64,000 nt of DNA from Tsuneonella suprasediminis (GCF_003605755.1 NZ_RAHJ01000021.1:48662-112661), one strand, 5' to 3'. Positions 36,964 through 46,606 are shown, counted from the first letter of the stretch. Numbers and translations are program-made. The notes: a model not told the origin generated them from the sequence alone.

Positions 36964-37968
36964 TCACGCGGCCGACAACAATTCGGCCGCGCTTGGCCCG
37001 GTTTCGAGCAAGGAAAGCAGCGCCCGTTCTTCCCGCGAAAGCCATTTAGTCGCTCTTGGCATGTCCAGTGACCGTCGCCATTCCTCCTGTCGTTCGATCA
37101 GCGCGATAACGCCGGGATGAACATAACTGCGCCGCACCACAGCGGGGGTATTGCCAAGGTGCTCGGAAACGATACCAAGCAATTCCTTCATGGTCAAAGT
37201 ATCTTGTGCCGCCGCCAGTTCGGCCAGCGCCATCGCACTGGCGTGCCATGTGCGGAAATTCTTGGCCGTAAAATGTTCCCCCATCGTTTCAGAGAGGTAG
37301 GCATTGACGTCGCTCGACGAAACAGCGTGATGATCCCCATCATCGTCGAGATACTGGAACAAACGCTGCCCCGGCAGGTCTTCCATCGCCCGCACCACTT
37401 TGGCCAGGCTGGCATCCGACAGCACCACTTCGCGATCCTTGCCGCCCTTGCCCTTATAACGCAGCTTGAGCGTTTTACCGGTCAGCTCGGCATGGCGGCG
37501 GCGCAGGGTGGTCGCGCCGAAAGACTTGTTCCGCCGCGCATAACTGTCATTCCCCACCCGAACCGCCCCGAGATCGAGCAGGCGGACCACGCTGGCCACG
37601 GCGCGTTCGCGGGTCAGCTGGCGGGATGCCAGATCTTCCTCCACCCGCTTGCGGACAAGGGGAAGCAGATTGCCGAATGTGACGCAGCCATCGAATTTGT
37701 CGCTTTCGCGCGCGGTGCGGAATTCAGGATGGTAGCGGTATTGCTTGCGCCCCCGCGCATCGATCCCGGTCGCCAGAATATGGCCATTGGGCGCGGGGCA
37801 GAACCACGCATCGCGATAGGCCGGTGGCAGCGCGACGGCATTGAGCCGACGCTTTTCCTCCTTATCACGGATCAGCCGACCTTCGGGATCGTAGTATGCC
37901 CAGCCAGTGCCGCACCGCTTGCGGGATATGCCCGGCAAATCATCGTCCACATAGATCAGCTTCGTCAT
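36964..37968 (-). CDS. DNA topoisomerase IB (poxvirus type)
   Basis: This 334-aa enzyme relaxes supercoils through a 3'-phosphotyrosine. It shows the N-terminal beta domain (YVDDDLPGISRKRCGTGWAY, RKQYRYHPEF), the conserved RVGNDSYARRNKSFGATTLR with Arg137, FRTWHAS with Arg239, and the nucleophile Tyr282 in SYVHPGVI. ATG 37968 begins the conserved N-terminus; longer frames to 38859 are shadows of the GST gene. Divergent from the GST gene, 87 bp between starts. Confidence 0.93.
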   Translation of the reverse strand: MTKLIYVDDDLPGISRKRCGTGWAYYDPEGRLIRDKEEKRRLNAVALPPAYRDAWFCPAPNGHILATGIDARGRKQYRYHPEFRTARESDKFDGCVTFGNLLPLVRKRVEEDLASRQLTRERAVASVVRLLDLGAVRVGNDSYARRNKSFGATTLRRRHAELTGKTLKLRYKGKGGKDREVVLSDASLAKVVRAMEDLPGQRLFQYLDDDGDHHAVSSSDVNAYLSETMGEHFTAKNFRTWHASAMALAELAAAQDTLTMKELLGIVSEHLGNTPAVVRRSYVHPGVIALIERQEEWRRSLDMPRATKWLSREERALLSLLETGPSAAELLSAA

Positions 37969-38055
37969 CGCGAAGCAGGAAACGGCGGGCATTGCCTTGC
38001 GGTTCCTTACTATCGCCCCACCTCTCTGGCAGAAAACGAAAAACGGAGACCCGCG

Positions 38056-38901
38056 ATGGCCGATCCCACTTACACCCCGCCCAAAGTCTGGACCCACGAT
38101 GCCGAAAACGGCGGTCGCTTCGGCGGGATCAACCGTCCCACCGCAGGCGCACGGTTCGACAAGGAACTGCCGGTGGGGGAACACCCGTTTCAGCTCTACT
38201 CGCTCGGCACCCCCAATGGGCAGAAAGCGACGATCATGTTCGAAGAACTGCTCGTCGCCGGTCATTCGGACGCGGAATACGATGCGTGGATGATCGACAT
38301 CATGAATCAGGATCAGTTCGGATCGGGTTTCACCGCACTCAACCCCAATGGCAAAATCCCCGCATTGGAAGACCGCAGCGGCCCCACCCCGTTCCGCGTA
38401 TTCGAAAGCGGCGCGATCCTGTTGCATCTGGCGGAAAAGTTCGACTTCCTGCTCCCGCGCGAAAGCCCGGCCCGTGCCGAAGTATTCAGCTGGCTGATGT
38501 GGCAAGTGGGCACCGCACCATTCATCGGCGGCGGGTTTGGCCATTTCTATGCCTACGCGCCGGAGAAATACGAATATCCCATCAACCGCTACGCAATGGA
38601 AACCAAGCGCATCCTGTCGGTCGCGGATCAACGACTTAGGGAAACCCGTTATCTGGGTGGAGACGATTATTCGATTGCCGACATTGCCGCCTATCCCTGG
38701 CTGGGCGCGCTGGTTCATGGGGAGGCATACAACGATGCCGCTACATTCCTGTCGGTCGATGAATACGCGAACCTTGGCCGCTGGGTGGCCGAACTCGATG
38801 CGCGACCGGCGGTCCGACGGGGGCGCATCGTCAACCGCGATCCCCTGCGCGAACGCCATGCGGCGAGCGATTTCGACAGCGTCGATCCCGCATTCCTCTG
38901 A
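38056..38901 (+). CDS. yghU: Glutathione S-transferase, YghU-like
   Basis: This 281-aa GST of the Nu/YghU class has the extended N-terminus (TYTPPKVWTHDAENGGRFGGINRPTAG), a thioredoxin-like domain with LYSLGTPNGQKATIM and NPNGKIPALED, FESGAILLHLAEK for glutathione binding, and a helical C-terminal domain (YSIADIAAYPWLG). YghU-class enzymes use two glutathiones and show disulfide-bond reductase activity. GGAGA lies upstream of ATG. Confidence 0.92.
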   Translation: MADPTYTPPKVWTHDAENGGRFGGINRPTAGARFDKELPVGEHPFQLYSLGTPNGQKATIMFEELLVAGHSDAEYDAWMIDIMNQDQFGSGFTALNPNGKIPALEDRSGPTPFRVFESGAILLHLAEKFDFLLPRESPARAEVFSWLMWQVGTAPFIGGGFGHFYAYAPEKYEYPINRYAMETKRILSVADQRLRETRYLGGDDYSIADIAAYPWLGALVHGEAYNDAATFLSVDEYANLGRWVAELDARPAVRRGRIVNRDPLRERHAASDFDSVDPAFL

Positions 38902-38927
38902 TCGCCAATAAATGTCCGGTGGAGCTA

Positions 38928-38962
38928 CCCGGCGAGGCTAAGGGGAAGCCCGCCTCGCCGGG
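38928..38962 (+). terminator. Hairpin downstream of the GST gene
   Basis: CCCGGCGAGGC (38928-38938) pairs perfectly with GCCTCGCCGGG (38952-38962) across a 13-base loop, 26 bp after the GST stop. No T-run follows. Confidence 0.5.
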
Positions 38963-39387
38963 ATGCACCATGATACGATTCGGTGTCGCGGGCGAAGGGG
39001 CAGCCGCCTGGCGACAATCGTGGTGCCGACCATACCTCCCCGATCGATCACGCTTTCCGCTAACCAGCGACAGCGGGCGTGTTCCAACGGGTAAGTCAGT
39101 GTTCTGGTTATCGCCCCCATGCCCCTCGTCAAGAGGGGCAACGCGAACAGCAAATCATCCGATTTTAAACACCTGATTGACGTAAACCGTTGAATTTCAG
39201 GGTTAGAGATTTGTCGGACCCGCTTTGCCACTTCGCATGACTTATCCCGTCAATAGAGGTGCTTAGCCGGTTAATCCGCGCCCGGCGCAAACCCATGAAA
39301 AATTATCGATAAATCGACCAACGACATGAAATGGCGTGCGAAATGCCCCGTATTGCGCCCCAACCCGTAGATTGAATGCGAATCACG
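38963..39387. other. Non-coding gap with a perfect small hairpin
   Basis: No credible gene lies here. A perfect hairpin GCCCCTC-GTCAA-GAGGGGC sits at 39121-39139 without a T-run. The stretch from about 39155 is more AT-rich than its surroundings and is not covered by known repeats. It could hold a small RNA, but nothing else supports one. Confidence 0.4.
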
Positions 39388-41040
39388 TCAGTTCTGCCGC
39401 CCGATCAAACCGCGCCCCACGACATGCGCCTGAATCTCTCCGGCCCCTTCGAAGATATTGAGAATGCGCGCGTCGCACAGCACCCGGCTGACTTCGTATT
39501 CCAGCGCATAGCCATTGCCGCCGTGGATCTGCACCGCCTGATCGGCATTGCTCCACGCGACACGGGCAGCCAGCAGCTTGGCCATTCCCGCTTCGATATC
39601 GCAGCGCTTGCCCTGATCCTTTGAACGGGCGGCGGCGTAGCTCAACTCGCGCGCCAGCAGCAATTCGGCCACCATCAGCGCCAGCTTGTCCGCCACGCGG
39701 GGGAAGGCGATCAGCGGCTTCGCGAACTGGCGCCGCTCCAGCGCGTAGCTGAGGGCAAGGTCATAGGCATTCCATGCCACCCCGATGGCGCGGGCCGCGG
39801 TCTGGATGCGTGCACCTTCGAATGTCCGCATCAACTGCTTGAACCCCTGCCCCTCCTCACCGCCGAGCAGACCATTTTCCGCCACCGCGAAACCATCGAA
39901 GCCGATCGCGTATTCCTTCATCCCGCGATAGCCGAGCACTTCGATTTCGGAGCCGTCGATGCCATCATCGGGGAACGGGACATCATCGGTTCCACGGGTC
40001 TTCGTGGCGAGCAACATCGACAGGCCAGCATAGCCCGGCGTATCGGGATCGGTACGGCACAGCACGGTCATCAGATCGGCGCGAGCGGCGTGGGTGATCC
40101 AGTTCTTCGCCCCATCGATCCGCCAGCTCCCATCGGCCTGACGCGTTGCGCGGGTACGGACGGAGGCGAGGTCGGAGCCGGTGTCAGGCTCTGTAAAAAC
40201 CGCAGTCGGCAGAACTTCCCCGCTCGCCAGCCGGGGTAGCCAGTGCGCCTTTTGCGCCTGCGTACCGCCTGCGCCGATCAGTTCACCCGCGATCTCCGAC
40301 CGGGTGCCGAGCGAGCCGGCGCAAATCCATCCGCGCGAAAGCTCCTCCGAAACGAGGCACATCGCCAGCTTGCCAAGGCCAAGGCCACCGTATTGTTCCG
40401 CAATGCAGACCCCGAACACACCGAGGTCGGCCATTTCCCGCACCACCTCTATCGGGATCAGTGTGTCGGCCAGATGCCATTTGTGCGCGTGTGACGCGAT
40501 CCGTTCACGTGCGAAAGTGCGAAACTGGGTGCGGATCATGTCCATCGTATCGTCACCCAGACCTTCGTCGGGAACGGCACCCTCGGCCAACAGAGCCGCA
40601 AGCGCCGCCCGCGTATCGGGCGTGTTGCCATCGGCCATAAAGCGCGCGATCGCGGGACTGGCCGCGAACCGGGCCGCATCATCGGCCACGCCCAGCGCGG
40701 CGGGGCGGGCAAATTCGCTCTGGCTCATTGGAACGCCGCCGATCAGTTGTGCGCAATATTCCCCGAAACCCACGCGCAGCGCCAGTTGCTCCACTGTGCC
40801 GAACTGCCCCGCCTCGCCACATCGCCGCGCCCATGCGGAGACAGCCGCCAGCGCCTCTGCCGTGGTTGCGATCCACGCGAAGCCATGCAGGATATGCTGG
40901 TGGCGGTCGGCCAGCGCCGGATCGATTTTGTCCGCCGGAGCCACCACCGCCGCGACCTTCGCCTGCACTGCGCCGACATAACTGCGTGCCGCCAGCGCCG
41001 CCGCTTCGGACAGGCCGATCCATTCGTTCATCGTCGTCAT
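39388..41040 (-). CDS. Acyl-CoA dehydrogenase, methylsuccinyl-CoA dehydrogenase-like
   Basis: This 550-aa flavoprotein is longer than ordinary acyl-CoA dehydrogenases (~380 aa). Its first ~160 residues include [19 protein letters not shown] and [19 protein letters not shown], features of the N-terminal extension of (2S)-methylsuccinyl-CoA dehydrogenase. The catalytic core follows: [42 protein letters not shown], and the Glu in [16 protein letters not shown]. Start ATG 41040 overlaps the CoA-transferase stop (ATGA). Ethylmalonyl-CoA-pathway genes are not seen nearby, so the exact substrate is open. Confidence 0.85.
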   Translation of the reverse strand: MTTMNEWIGLSEAAALAARSYVGAVQAKVAAVVAPADKIDPALADRHQHILHGFAWIATTAEALAAVSAWARRCGEAGQFGTVEQLALRVGFGEYCAQLIGGVPMSQSEFARPAALGVADDAARFAASPAIARFMADGNTPDTRAALAALLAEGAVPDEGLGDDTMDMIRTQFRTFARERIASHAHKWHLADTLIPIEVVREMADLGVFGVCIAEQYGGLGLGKLAMCLVSEELSRGWICAGSLGTRSEIAGELIGAGGTQAQKAHWLPRLASGEVLPTAVFTEPDTGSDLASVRTRATRQADGSWRIDGAKNWITHAARADLMTVLCRTDPDTPGYAGLSMLLATKTRGTDDVPFPDDGIDGSEIEVLGYRGMKEYAIGFDGFAVAENGLLGGEEGQGFKQLMRTFEGARIQTAARAIGVAWNAYDLALSYALERRQFAKPLIAFPRVADKLALMVAELLLARELSYAAARSKDQGKRCDIEAGMAKLLAARVAWSNADQAVQIHGGNGYALEYEVSRVLCDARILNIFEGAGEIQAHVVGRGLIGRQN

Positions 41041-42242
41041 CCCCCGGACCTTGCCGCAATACCCCGATCGATCAGGTCGCCAATTGCGCCGCTCGGAAGG
41101 CCGAGCACTTCGGCCAGCACCTGTTCGGTATGTTCGCCGTTGCGCGGAGCAGCCTGCGCAGGTTGCCGTTCTGCATCGGGAACCGTCGCGAACGCCCCCG
41201 CTGCCGGATAGGCAACCCCCGATGGATTGGCGGCGAAAGCGCTGAAGATCGGGTTGTCCGCTACCAGACGCGGATCGTTCGCCGCATCCAGCATCGTGCG
41301 ATAGGGAGAATGGACGATCCCGTTCGCATCGAACGCCGCCGCCAGATCGGCATGATCGCGCATCGCAATCGCCCGTTCGAACAGCGGGTAAAGCGCATCG
41401 CGGTGGGTAAACCGTGCGCCATCGTCGGTCGCGAAAGAGGTGCCCCGCGCCTGTTCGATCCGCGCCACCTCTGTCGCAAGGCCCAGCACATCGAGCAAGT
41501 TGCGCCACTGGCGTGGTGTCACCACCACGATCATCGTCCGCATGCCGTCGGCTGTCACGAAATCGCGACCGAACAGACCATAGACCGAATTGCCAAGCCG
41601 TTCGCGGTTGGCCCCGTTATACAGCACCTCTGCGATACCGCCGAGATTGGCCGCCGTTCCGATCGCCACATCGGACAGCGGAATACGCACTTCGCCGCCC
41701 TGCCCGGTCTGTTCACGCCGCCGCATCGCCGCGAGCAACGCGAACGCCGCATAGGCACCGGACAGCAGATCCCACGTGGGCAGGACATGGTTGACCGGTT
41801 CCGGCCCTGGCCCCGTCATCATCGGATATCCGACCGCGTTGTTGACCGTATAATCGAGCGCGGGCGAGCCATCGGCCCAACCCATCACCCGCACCGTCAC
41901 CAGATCGGGGCGCCTCTGCGCCAGTCGTTCGTGAGACAGGAAGCCGTCAGCAGGAAAGTTCGTGATGAACTGGCCTGTCGCGCGCACCAGTTCCCGCAGG
42001 ATCGCCCGCCCTTCCTCGCTACCGAGATCGAGCGCAACCGACCGTTTCGCCCGGTTGAGGTTTTCCCAATACAGCGAATCCCCGCCATCGGTCACCGGCC
42101 AGCGATGAAAATCCGGCCCACCGCCAATCTGGTCCACCCGGATCACATCGGCACCCATCTGCGCGCAATAAAGACCGGCGCTGGGCGACGCGATGAAGCT
42201 GGACGCTTCGATCACGCTAAGGCCACTGAGGAACTGATACAT
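41037..42242 (-). CDS. Family III CoA-transferase (CaiB/BaiF)
   Basis: This 401-aa protein fits family III CoA-transferases: [30 protein letters not shown] at the N-terminus and [18 protein letters not shown] carrying the usual substrate-binding elements. Members move CoA between acids, or in mesaconyl-CoA transferase between two carboxyls of one molecule. The usual catalytic Asp of the family lies near residue 165-170 ([15 protein letters not shown]). Coupled to the downstream dehydrogenase. Confidence 0.88.
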   Translation of the reverse strand: MYQFLSGLSVIEASSFIASPSAGLYCAQMGADVIRVDQIGGGPDFHRWPVTDGGDSLYWENLNRAKRSVALDLGSEEGRAILRELVRATGQFITNFPADGFLSHERLAQRRPDLVTVRVMGWADGSPALDYTVNNAVGYPMMTGPGPEPVNHVLPTWDLLSGAYAAFALLAAMRRREQTGQGGEVRIPLSDVAIGTAANLGGIAEVLYNGANRERLGNSVYGLFGRDFVTADGMRTMIVVVTPRQWRNLLDVLGLATEVARIEQARGTSFATDDGARFTHRDALYPLFERAIAMRDHADLAAAFDANGIVHSPYRTMLDAANDPRLVADNPIFSAFAANPSGVAYPAAGAFATVPDAERQPAQAAPRNGEHTEQVLAEVLGLPSGAIGDLIDRGIAARSGG

Positions 42243-42394
42243 CGCGCTATCGCCGGATCATGGCGGGCGGTGCGGGGCAAATCATCGTCAGGCTGCTCTC
42301 TCTATAATCGCTATCATGACCGACCGTAGCGCGATTTTCGCCAGCGGGTCCACCAGGATCGGTATATGGATCGCAACTTGTTCAGCTGCGCCCA

Positions 42395-43546
42395 TCAGGC
42401 AAAATGCAACCGGCGATACTTCCCGCGGAAATAGAGCAAGGGATCGCGGCGCGCATCGAATTGCGCCCGCTTCACTTCGCCCACCAGAATGAAGTGATCG
42501 CCGCCTTCGTGAACGGCATGGCGGCGGCATTCGAACGCGCTGAGCGATCCGGCCAGCACCGGGGCACCGTTTTCCCCTGCGCTCCAGTCCGATGCGGCAA
42601 AGCGATCTTCGCCCTTGCCGGCAAAGCGATTGGAGACCGGCTGCTGCCCGATTTGCAGGACATTGACCGCGAAGTGCTCTGCCTGCTGCAGGATCGGGCC
42701 GCTGCTGGCGGTGTTCGCGATACAGACGAGCAGCAGAGGCGGATCGAGTGAGACGGAGGTAAAACTGTTGGCGGTCAACCCGATCGGCGTGCCATCGGGC
42801 GACATCGCAGTGACGACCGTGATCCCCGTGGCGAAACACCCCAGCGCATCGCGCAAAGTCCGCGCATCCGACCCGGCGCGAAATTCAGATGGGCCGCGCG
42901 GTTGCTTGCGTTCGAGAAAATCGACCAGCAACGCGTTGAAATCATCGGTCTGATCGGCGGCCAGCAATTGATCGACTTCGCTCACTTCCACCATTTCGCA
43001 ATCGGGCAATGCCCGTGCGAACTGTTCGGCATCGCCCGAACTGTCATGCGGGCTCAATGCCCCGCGCACGAACAAAGTGGGTAAGGCCAGCTTGGGCGCT
43101 GCGGCCTCTATCTGCGATGCCATGCCGGCCGACAGCGGGCCGCCAAACGGCTCCCCTTCAAAACGAGTGGGCATGTCGACCAGCACCAGTGCGGCCGCCA
43201 GCGAAGCGGCATCCTCCGCCAGCGCCCGCGTCGCGATCCAGCCCGCCTGCATGGCCGCGACAACCACCGGCCGGGTGCCCACTTGCGCCAGAACCGCGCG
43301 CAGGTCGCCAACATGGGCATCGAAATCGAAGCGTCCGTCGCCCTGCGCCCCGCTGCCGCCATGTCCGCGCAGATCGAGTGCGATCACCCGGCGACCAGCG
43401 CGGACCAGCGCGTCGGAAACATCGCGCCATACCACGCGACTCTGACCGATCCCGTGGATCAGCAGGATCGCCGGGTCGTTCCCATCGCCAACGACGTCGG
43501 CTTGCAGCGTCACGCCACCGAAGCCGTTGAAAGTCGTAATGGTCAT
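42395..43546 (-). CDS. Degenerate alpha/beta hydrolase fused to a flavin reductase domain
   Basis: This 383-aa protein is one continuous frame. Residues 1-212 have the alpha/beta-hydrolase pattern (LLIHGIGQSRVVW, LDLRGHGGSG), but the nucleophile elbow reads AMQAG at 98-102, with Gln where Ser is needed, and the His region reads VDQLLA with no His. Residues 225-383 form a flavin-reductase-like FMN-binding domain (LGCFATGITVVTAMSPDG, LTANSFTSVSLDPPLLLVCI, GDHFILVGEVKRAQFD, LLYFRGKYRRL). The reductase half is probably active, supplying reduced flavin; the hydrolase half probably binds but does not cleave. It lies 152 bp upstream of the CoA-transferase on the same strand. Confidence 0.85.
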   Translation of the reverse strand: MTITTFNGFGGVTLQADVVGDGNDPAILLIHGIGQSRVVWRDVSDALVRAGRRVIALDLRGHGGSGAQGDGRFDFDAHVGDLRAVLAQVGTRPVVVAAMQAGWIATRALAEDAASLAAALVLVDMPTRFEGEPFGGPLSAGMASQIEAAAPKLALPTLFVRGALSPHDSSGDAEQFARALPDCEMVEVSEVDQLLAADQTDDFNALLVDFLERKQPRGPSEFRAGSDARTLRDALGCFATGITVVTAMSPDGTPIGLTANSFTSVSLDPPLLLVCIANTASSGPILQQAEHFAVNVLQIGQQPVSNRFAGKGEDRFAASDWSAGENGAPVLAGSLSAFECRRHAVHEGGDHFILVGEVKRAQFDARRDPLLYFRGKYRRLHFA

Positions 43547-43903
43547 TGTTGTTTCCCGTTCGAATCCGCTGCCATGCAGGTGCGTGCAAGCCGCCCCGCC
43601 GGGGCCCTATCGCATGTAAACCGCGCGGAATGCCAGCCACTCCTTGCGGCAGATCGCCCGCATAGATGCCCCGCCGCAGCCAGTTCAGCGCATTATCAAC
43701 GGGTGGCTAAAATATATTCCACTATGGAGTTATCACTCCAACTTTGCCCAGACGATACTTCCAAAACCCGCCAGAACAATGCACCAAATGGCCCAAAATA
43801 TTAATTTATTAATTGAAAATAAACATCCAATTTGGTTAAATTGTTTCAACATTACCGATAGATGAAAATTGATTTTTTGATATAATGCCCACCGGATGGG
43901 TTT
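43547..43903. other. AT-rich gap upstream of a small membrane ORF
   Basis: From about 43700 composition shifts sharply to AT-rich (runs such as AATTTATTAATTGAAAATAA near 43805), unlike the rest of the window. No repeat or gene is recognised within it. It leads into the AT-rich ORF at 43904, and the shift is a sign of foreign DNA. Confidence 0.55.
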
Positions 43904-44377
43904 ATGAATTCTCCATCCACTATCGATGCACGCTTGTGTGGCACGAAGGGATGGTCAGTGGTTCAGTTATCATATGGCGTGATCGCAGACGCCTCTTCTA
44001 CAACATTGCCCTATATAATAATAACATATATCGTGGCAGCCCTTGCCGTTCCCATTATTACAGTGCGCGCACTGCCCAAATCCCGCGCATCAAAGATATT
44101 CAGAAAGAATATCTGGTATGTTATTTTCAGTCCATTTATTATTTTCGCAAGAATTATCGTTAATATTTTTTATTATGCATCAAAGATGTTATTAATAATT
44201 AAAATAATATTTATTCGACTTCTTGAGGCAGCGATGGGCCGCAAAATGTACAAACGCGTACGATGGTACGGGTATTTCGGCTATTACTCTAACGACAAGT
44301 CGGGATACTCCAGCCCCCCTGCCCACACCAAGCCTCACCAACCGGAGGAAGAGCTTGTGGGCGAACACCAGCGCTGA
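43904..44377 (+). CDS. Hypothetical AT-rich membrane protein
   Basis: This 157-aa ORF has likely TM segments at about 36-55 (LPYIIITYIVAALAVPIITV) and 70-110 (WYVIFSPFIIFARIIVNIFY, MLLIIKIIFIRLL), then a basic/tyrosine-rich soluble tail. Codon use is AT-rich and unlike its neighbours. No family recognised and no clear ribosome-binding site, so it may be a decayed or foreign gene. Confidence 0.45.
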   Translation: MNSPSTIDARLCGTKGWSVVQLSYGVIADASSTTLPYIIITYIVAALAVPIITVRALPKSRASKIFRKNIWYVIFSPFIIFARIIVNIFYYASKMLLIIKIIFIRLLEAAMGRKMYKRVRWYGYFGYYSNDKSGYSSPPAHTKPHQPEEELVGEHQR

Positions 44378-44481
44378 ATTGCCACGGGCCTGTCTTTTCG
44401 CCCTGTCATTGCCGAACTGCTCCCTCTCACAAGATTTTCTCCATCGACTTGACGCATTGCTGGCCTTAACGGCGCGCCATT

Positions 44482-44988
44482 ATGGCGACTATCGTTCCAC
44501 TTGAAGCGGTCGATCCGCAGCTGACCGAAGAATTGCTCGACGCGGCATTCGGGCCGGATCGTTTTGCGCGCACCGCATATCGCATCCGCACCGGAATGGA
44601 CTGGCTGCCCGGCCTCAGCTTCGCGGCAATGGACGACGACGATTTTCTTGTCGGCACGATCCAGCTCTGGCCAGTGGCGCTGACCGATCCGCAAGGGCGC
44701 GCGCACCCAATGCTGATGGTCGGCCCGGTGGCGGTGATGCCCGGCCATCAGGGCGAGGGGTACGGCAAGGCACTGATGGCCGCGGCGCTTGGCGCAATCG
44801 ATCCGCAGGCGCCATTGCCCCAAGTTTTGATCGGTGACGCCGAATATTACGGCCAGTGGGACTTCTCCGCCCGGATGACCGGCGGCTGGAACTGCCCCGG
44901 CCCCTATGAGAAACACCGCCTGCTCGCCCGGGCCAGCAGCGATGCTGTTCTGCCCGAACAGGGGATGCTCGGCCCGTGGATGGGATAA
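44482..44988 (+). CDS. GNAT family N-acetyltransferase
   Basis: This 168-aa protein has the acetyl-CoA-binding motif VAVMPGHQGEGYGKALMAAAL (Q/RxxGxG/A type) in the middle and a C-terminal GDAEYYGQWDFSARMTGGW strand-helix, typical of the YhbS-like GNAT subgroup. Acceptor unknown. Ordinary GC-rich composition resumes here. Confidence 0.88.
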   Translation: MATIVPLEAVDPQLTEELLDAAFGPDRFARTAYRIRTGMDWLPGLSFAAMDDDDFLVGTIQLWPVALTDPQGRAHPMLMVGPVAVMPGHQGEGYGKALMAAALGAIDPQAPLPQVLIGDAEYYGQWDFSARMTGGWNCPGPYEKHRLLARASSDAVLPEQGMLGPWMG

Positions 44989-45162
44989 ATAGCTGACCGG
45001 CTGAATCCCGGCGGCATTGATAACCAGAGCAACGGCACCGGATCAACGTGCAGGGGCCACACCAATACTCGCCGCACCCGCCGACGCGCCCGCCGCAAAA
45101 TAAAAACTCTGGCCGCGCAACCACCTAACCTCCCGCGATATTTTCGTCCTCACTTTCCAGAC

Positions 45163-45189
45163 TGGCGGACTTCGCCGTCCGGCTGCGTT
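45163..45189 (+). promoter_or_regulatory. Shared ECF-type promoter motif, upstream of the OmpA-family gene
   Basis: TGGCGG (45163-45168), 17 bases, CGTT (45186-45189), 48 bp before the ATG. One of five copies at identical spacing in this region; context at the -10 is GGCTGCGTTG, the same ten bases seen before the trimeric autotransporter gene. Confidence 0.65.
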
Positions 45190-45237
45190 GATCCTGATGC
45201 ACGGAGATTTTCCATCCGACGGAGGGGATACGACAAC

Positions 45238-46347
45238 ATGGCTATTCGAATATTCAACCACCACGCACGCATCATCGCAGCAAGCACAGCGCTGGCAATC
45301 ATCGCAATGGCACCCGGCCATGCATCGGCTCAGGGGCTGTTCGGACAGATAACCAAGAGAGTGAAGCAGGCGGTCCAGTCCGAAGTTACCAACAAGGCGG
45401 AAAAGGAAACGCGCAAGGCAACCCGGTGTGTTTTGGGGGAAGCCGACTGCGCCGCTCAGCAACGCCAGCGCAACAACAATGGATCAGCGAACGGCAGTTC
45501 CGCTTCGGCAGACCTCACCTCAGGGCCAAGCGCCTTGATTTCGCCCTACCCCGGCTCTGTAGAGCAAAGCCGGGAATATCAGGACTATACAGACTATCCA
45601 CGTGTCATCGGCATGGACCGGAGCCGCCATGCCGAAACGCAGGTACTCGAAGGCGCATTGACCCGCCTGCTGTATAACAACCCCAAAGGCCGCTCGACCC
45701 TCGAATTGATCCGCAACTATCGTAATGCTCTGGAAGCGCGGGGCTTCAAGGTCGATTACGAAGTTCCCAATGCCAAAAGCTGGATTCTCAATATTCGCGA
45801 GGCCAACGGCATGATCGCCTATGGCACGGATGTGCGCTATTTTACCGGCAAGCTGCGGTATAACGATGGCACCGCATACGTTTCCATTCTGGTCTATCGC
45901 GAAGCCAGCGGGTTTGGCCGGACCAATATCCATATCCTGCAAACCAACGAGATGGATGCCGGCATGGTCGGAGTCGATCCTTCAGCAATGGCCGCCGAGC
46001 TGGAGCGTAGTGGCGAAGTCAACCTCAAAGGGGTGTTCTTCGACACCGGGCGCGCCACATTGCGCCCCGAATCCAGCGCGGAACTGGATACCGTGGCATC
46101 CCTTATGGCGTCACAACCCCAACTGACGATGAAAATCGTAGGTCATACCGACAGCACCGGCAGTATGGCGAACAATCAGGCGCTCTCCCTTCGACGCGCC
46201 GCAGCTGTGCGGGATGCACTGATAGCGCGTGGCGTGGATGGTCAGCGATTGCACGCGATCGGCATGGGAAGCCGCGATCCAATCGCCAGCAATGCGACTG
46301 ATGAAGGCAGAGCTCAAAACCGCCGTGTCATGCTTGTGCGGCAATGA
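45238..46347 (+). CDS. OmpA-family outer-membrane/periplasmic protein
   Basis: This 369-aa protein has a signal peptide (cleaved after GHASAQ), a basic/Asn-rich low-complexity part to about residue 100, a ~130-residue middle domain (PGSVEQSREYQDYTDYPRV..., FGRTNIHILQTNEMD) and a C-terminal OmpA peptidoglycan-binding domain (VFFDTGRATLRPESSAEL, KIVGHTDSTGSMANNQALS RRAAAVRDAL, NRRVMLVRQ). It likely anchors the envelope to peptidoglycan. A strong GGAGGGG ribosome-binding site and a shared promoter motif precede it. Confidence 0.88.
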   Translation: MAIRIFNHHARIIAASTALAIIAMAPGHASAQGLFGQITKRVKQAVQSEVTNKAEKETRKATRCVLGEADCAAQQRQRNNNGSANGSSASADLTSGPSALISPYPGSVEQSREYQDYTDYPRVIGMDRSRHAETQVLEGALTRLLYNNPKGRSTLELIRNYRNALEARGFKVDYEVPNAKSWILNIREANGMIAYGTDVRYFTGKLRYNDGTAYVSILVYREASGFGRTNIHILQTNEMDAGMVGVDPSAMAAELERSGEVNLKGVFFDTGRATLRPESSAELDTVASLMASQPQLTMKIVGHTDSTGSMANNQALSLRRAAAVRDALIARGVDGQRLHAIGMGSRDPIASNATDEGRAQNRRVMLVRQ

Positions 46348-46516
46348 CAGTGACCACGGCTGTGGTGAGCCTGTGAAAAGAGCCTGGTGCAGAATGAACG
46401 CTTTGAACCGGCTGTCTCCGGTAATCTGCGTCACTCGCTATCGGATATAGATCATGCTGCGTCGTTCGCGGGTTTGATATAGCAACCAAAGCGGCCCCAA
46501 AACGACATCGCCCGAC

Positions 46517-46570
46517 AGGAATACCTGATGATGGCACTCTGACATCGGGGTGCTGCTGTCAGGTATTCCT
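46517..46570 (+). promoter_or_regulatory. 12-bp inverted repeat upstream of the sigma factor gene
   Basis: AGGAATACCTGA (46517-46528) and its exact reverse complement TCAGGTATTCCT (46559-46570), 30 bases apart, ending 37 bp before the sigma gene. Each arm is itself nearly palindromic (AGGAATACCT). It could be a two-site operator or a long stem. The sigma gene lacks a convincing copy of the TGGCGG-N17-CGTT motif, so control may act through this repeat. Confidence 0.55.
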
Positions 46571-46606
46571 TGAAACGGATACAAATTCCGCAATAAACAT
46601 AGGGTG

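Noticed and set aside
38938-39231. 97-codon minus-strand ORF downstream of the GST gene
   Set aside because: No ribosome-binding site, no domain, and it overlaps the GST terminator hairpin.
46400-46430. ACCGG-N17-CGTC upstream of the sigma gene as autoregulatory promoter
   Set aside because: Only half of the -35 bases match; too weak to claim.
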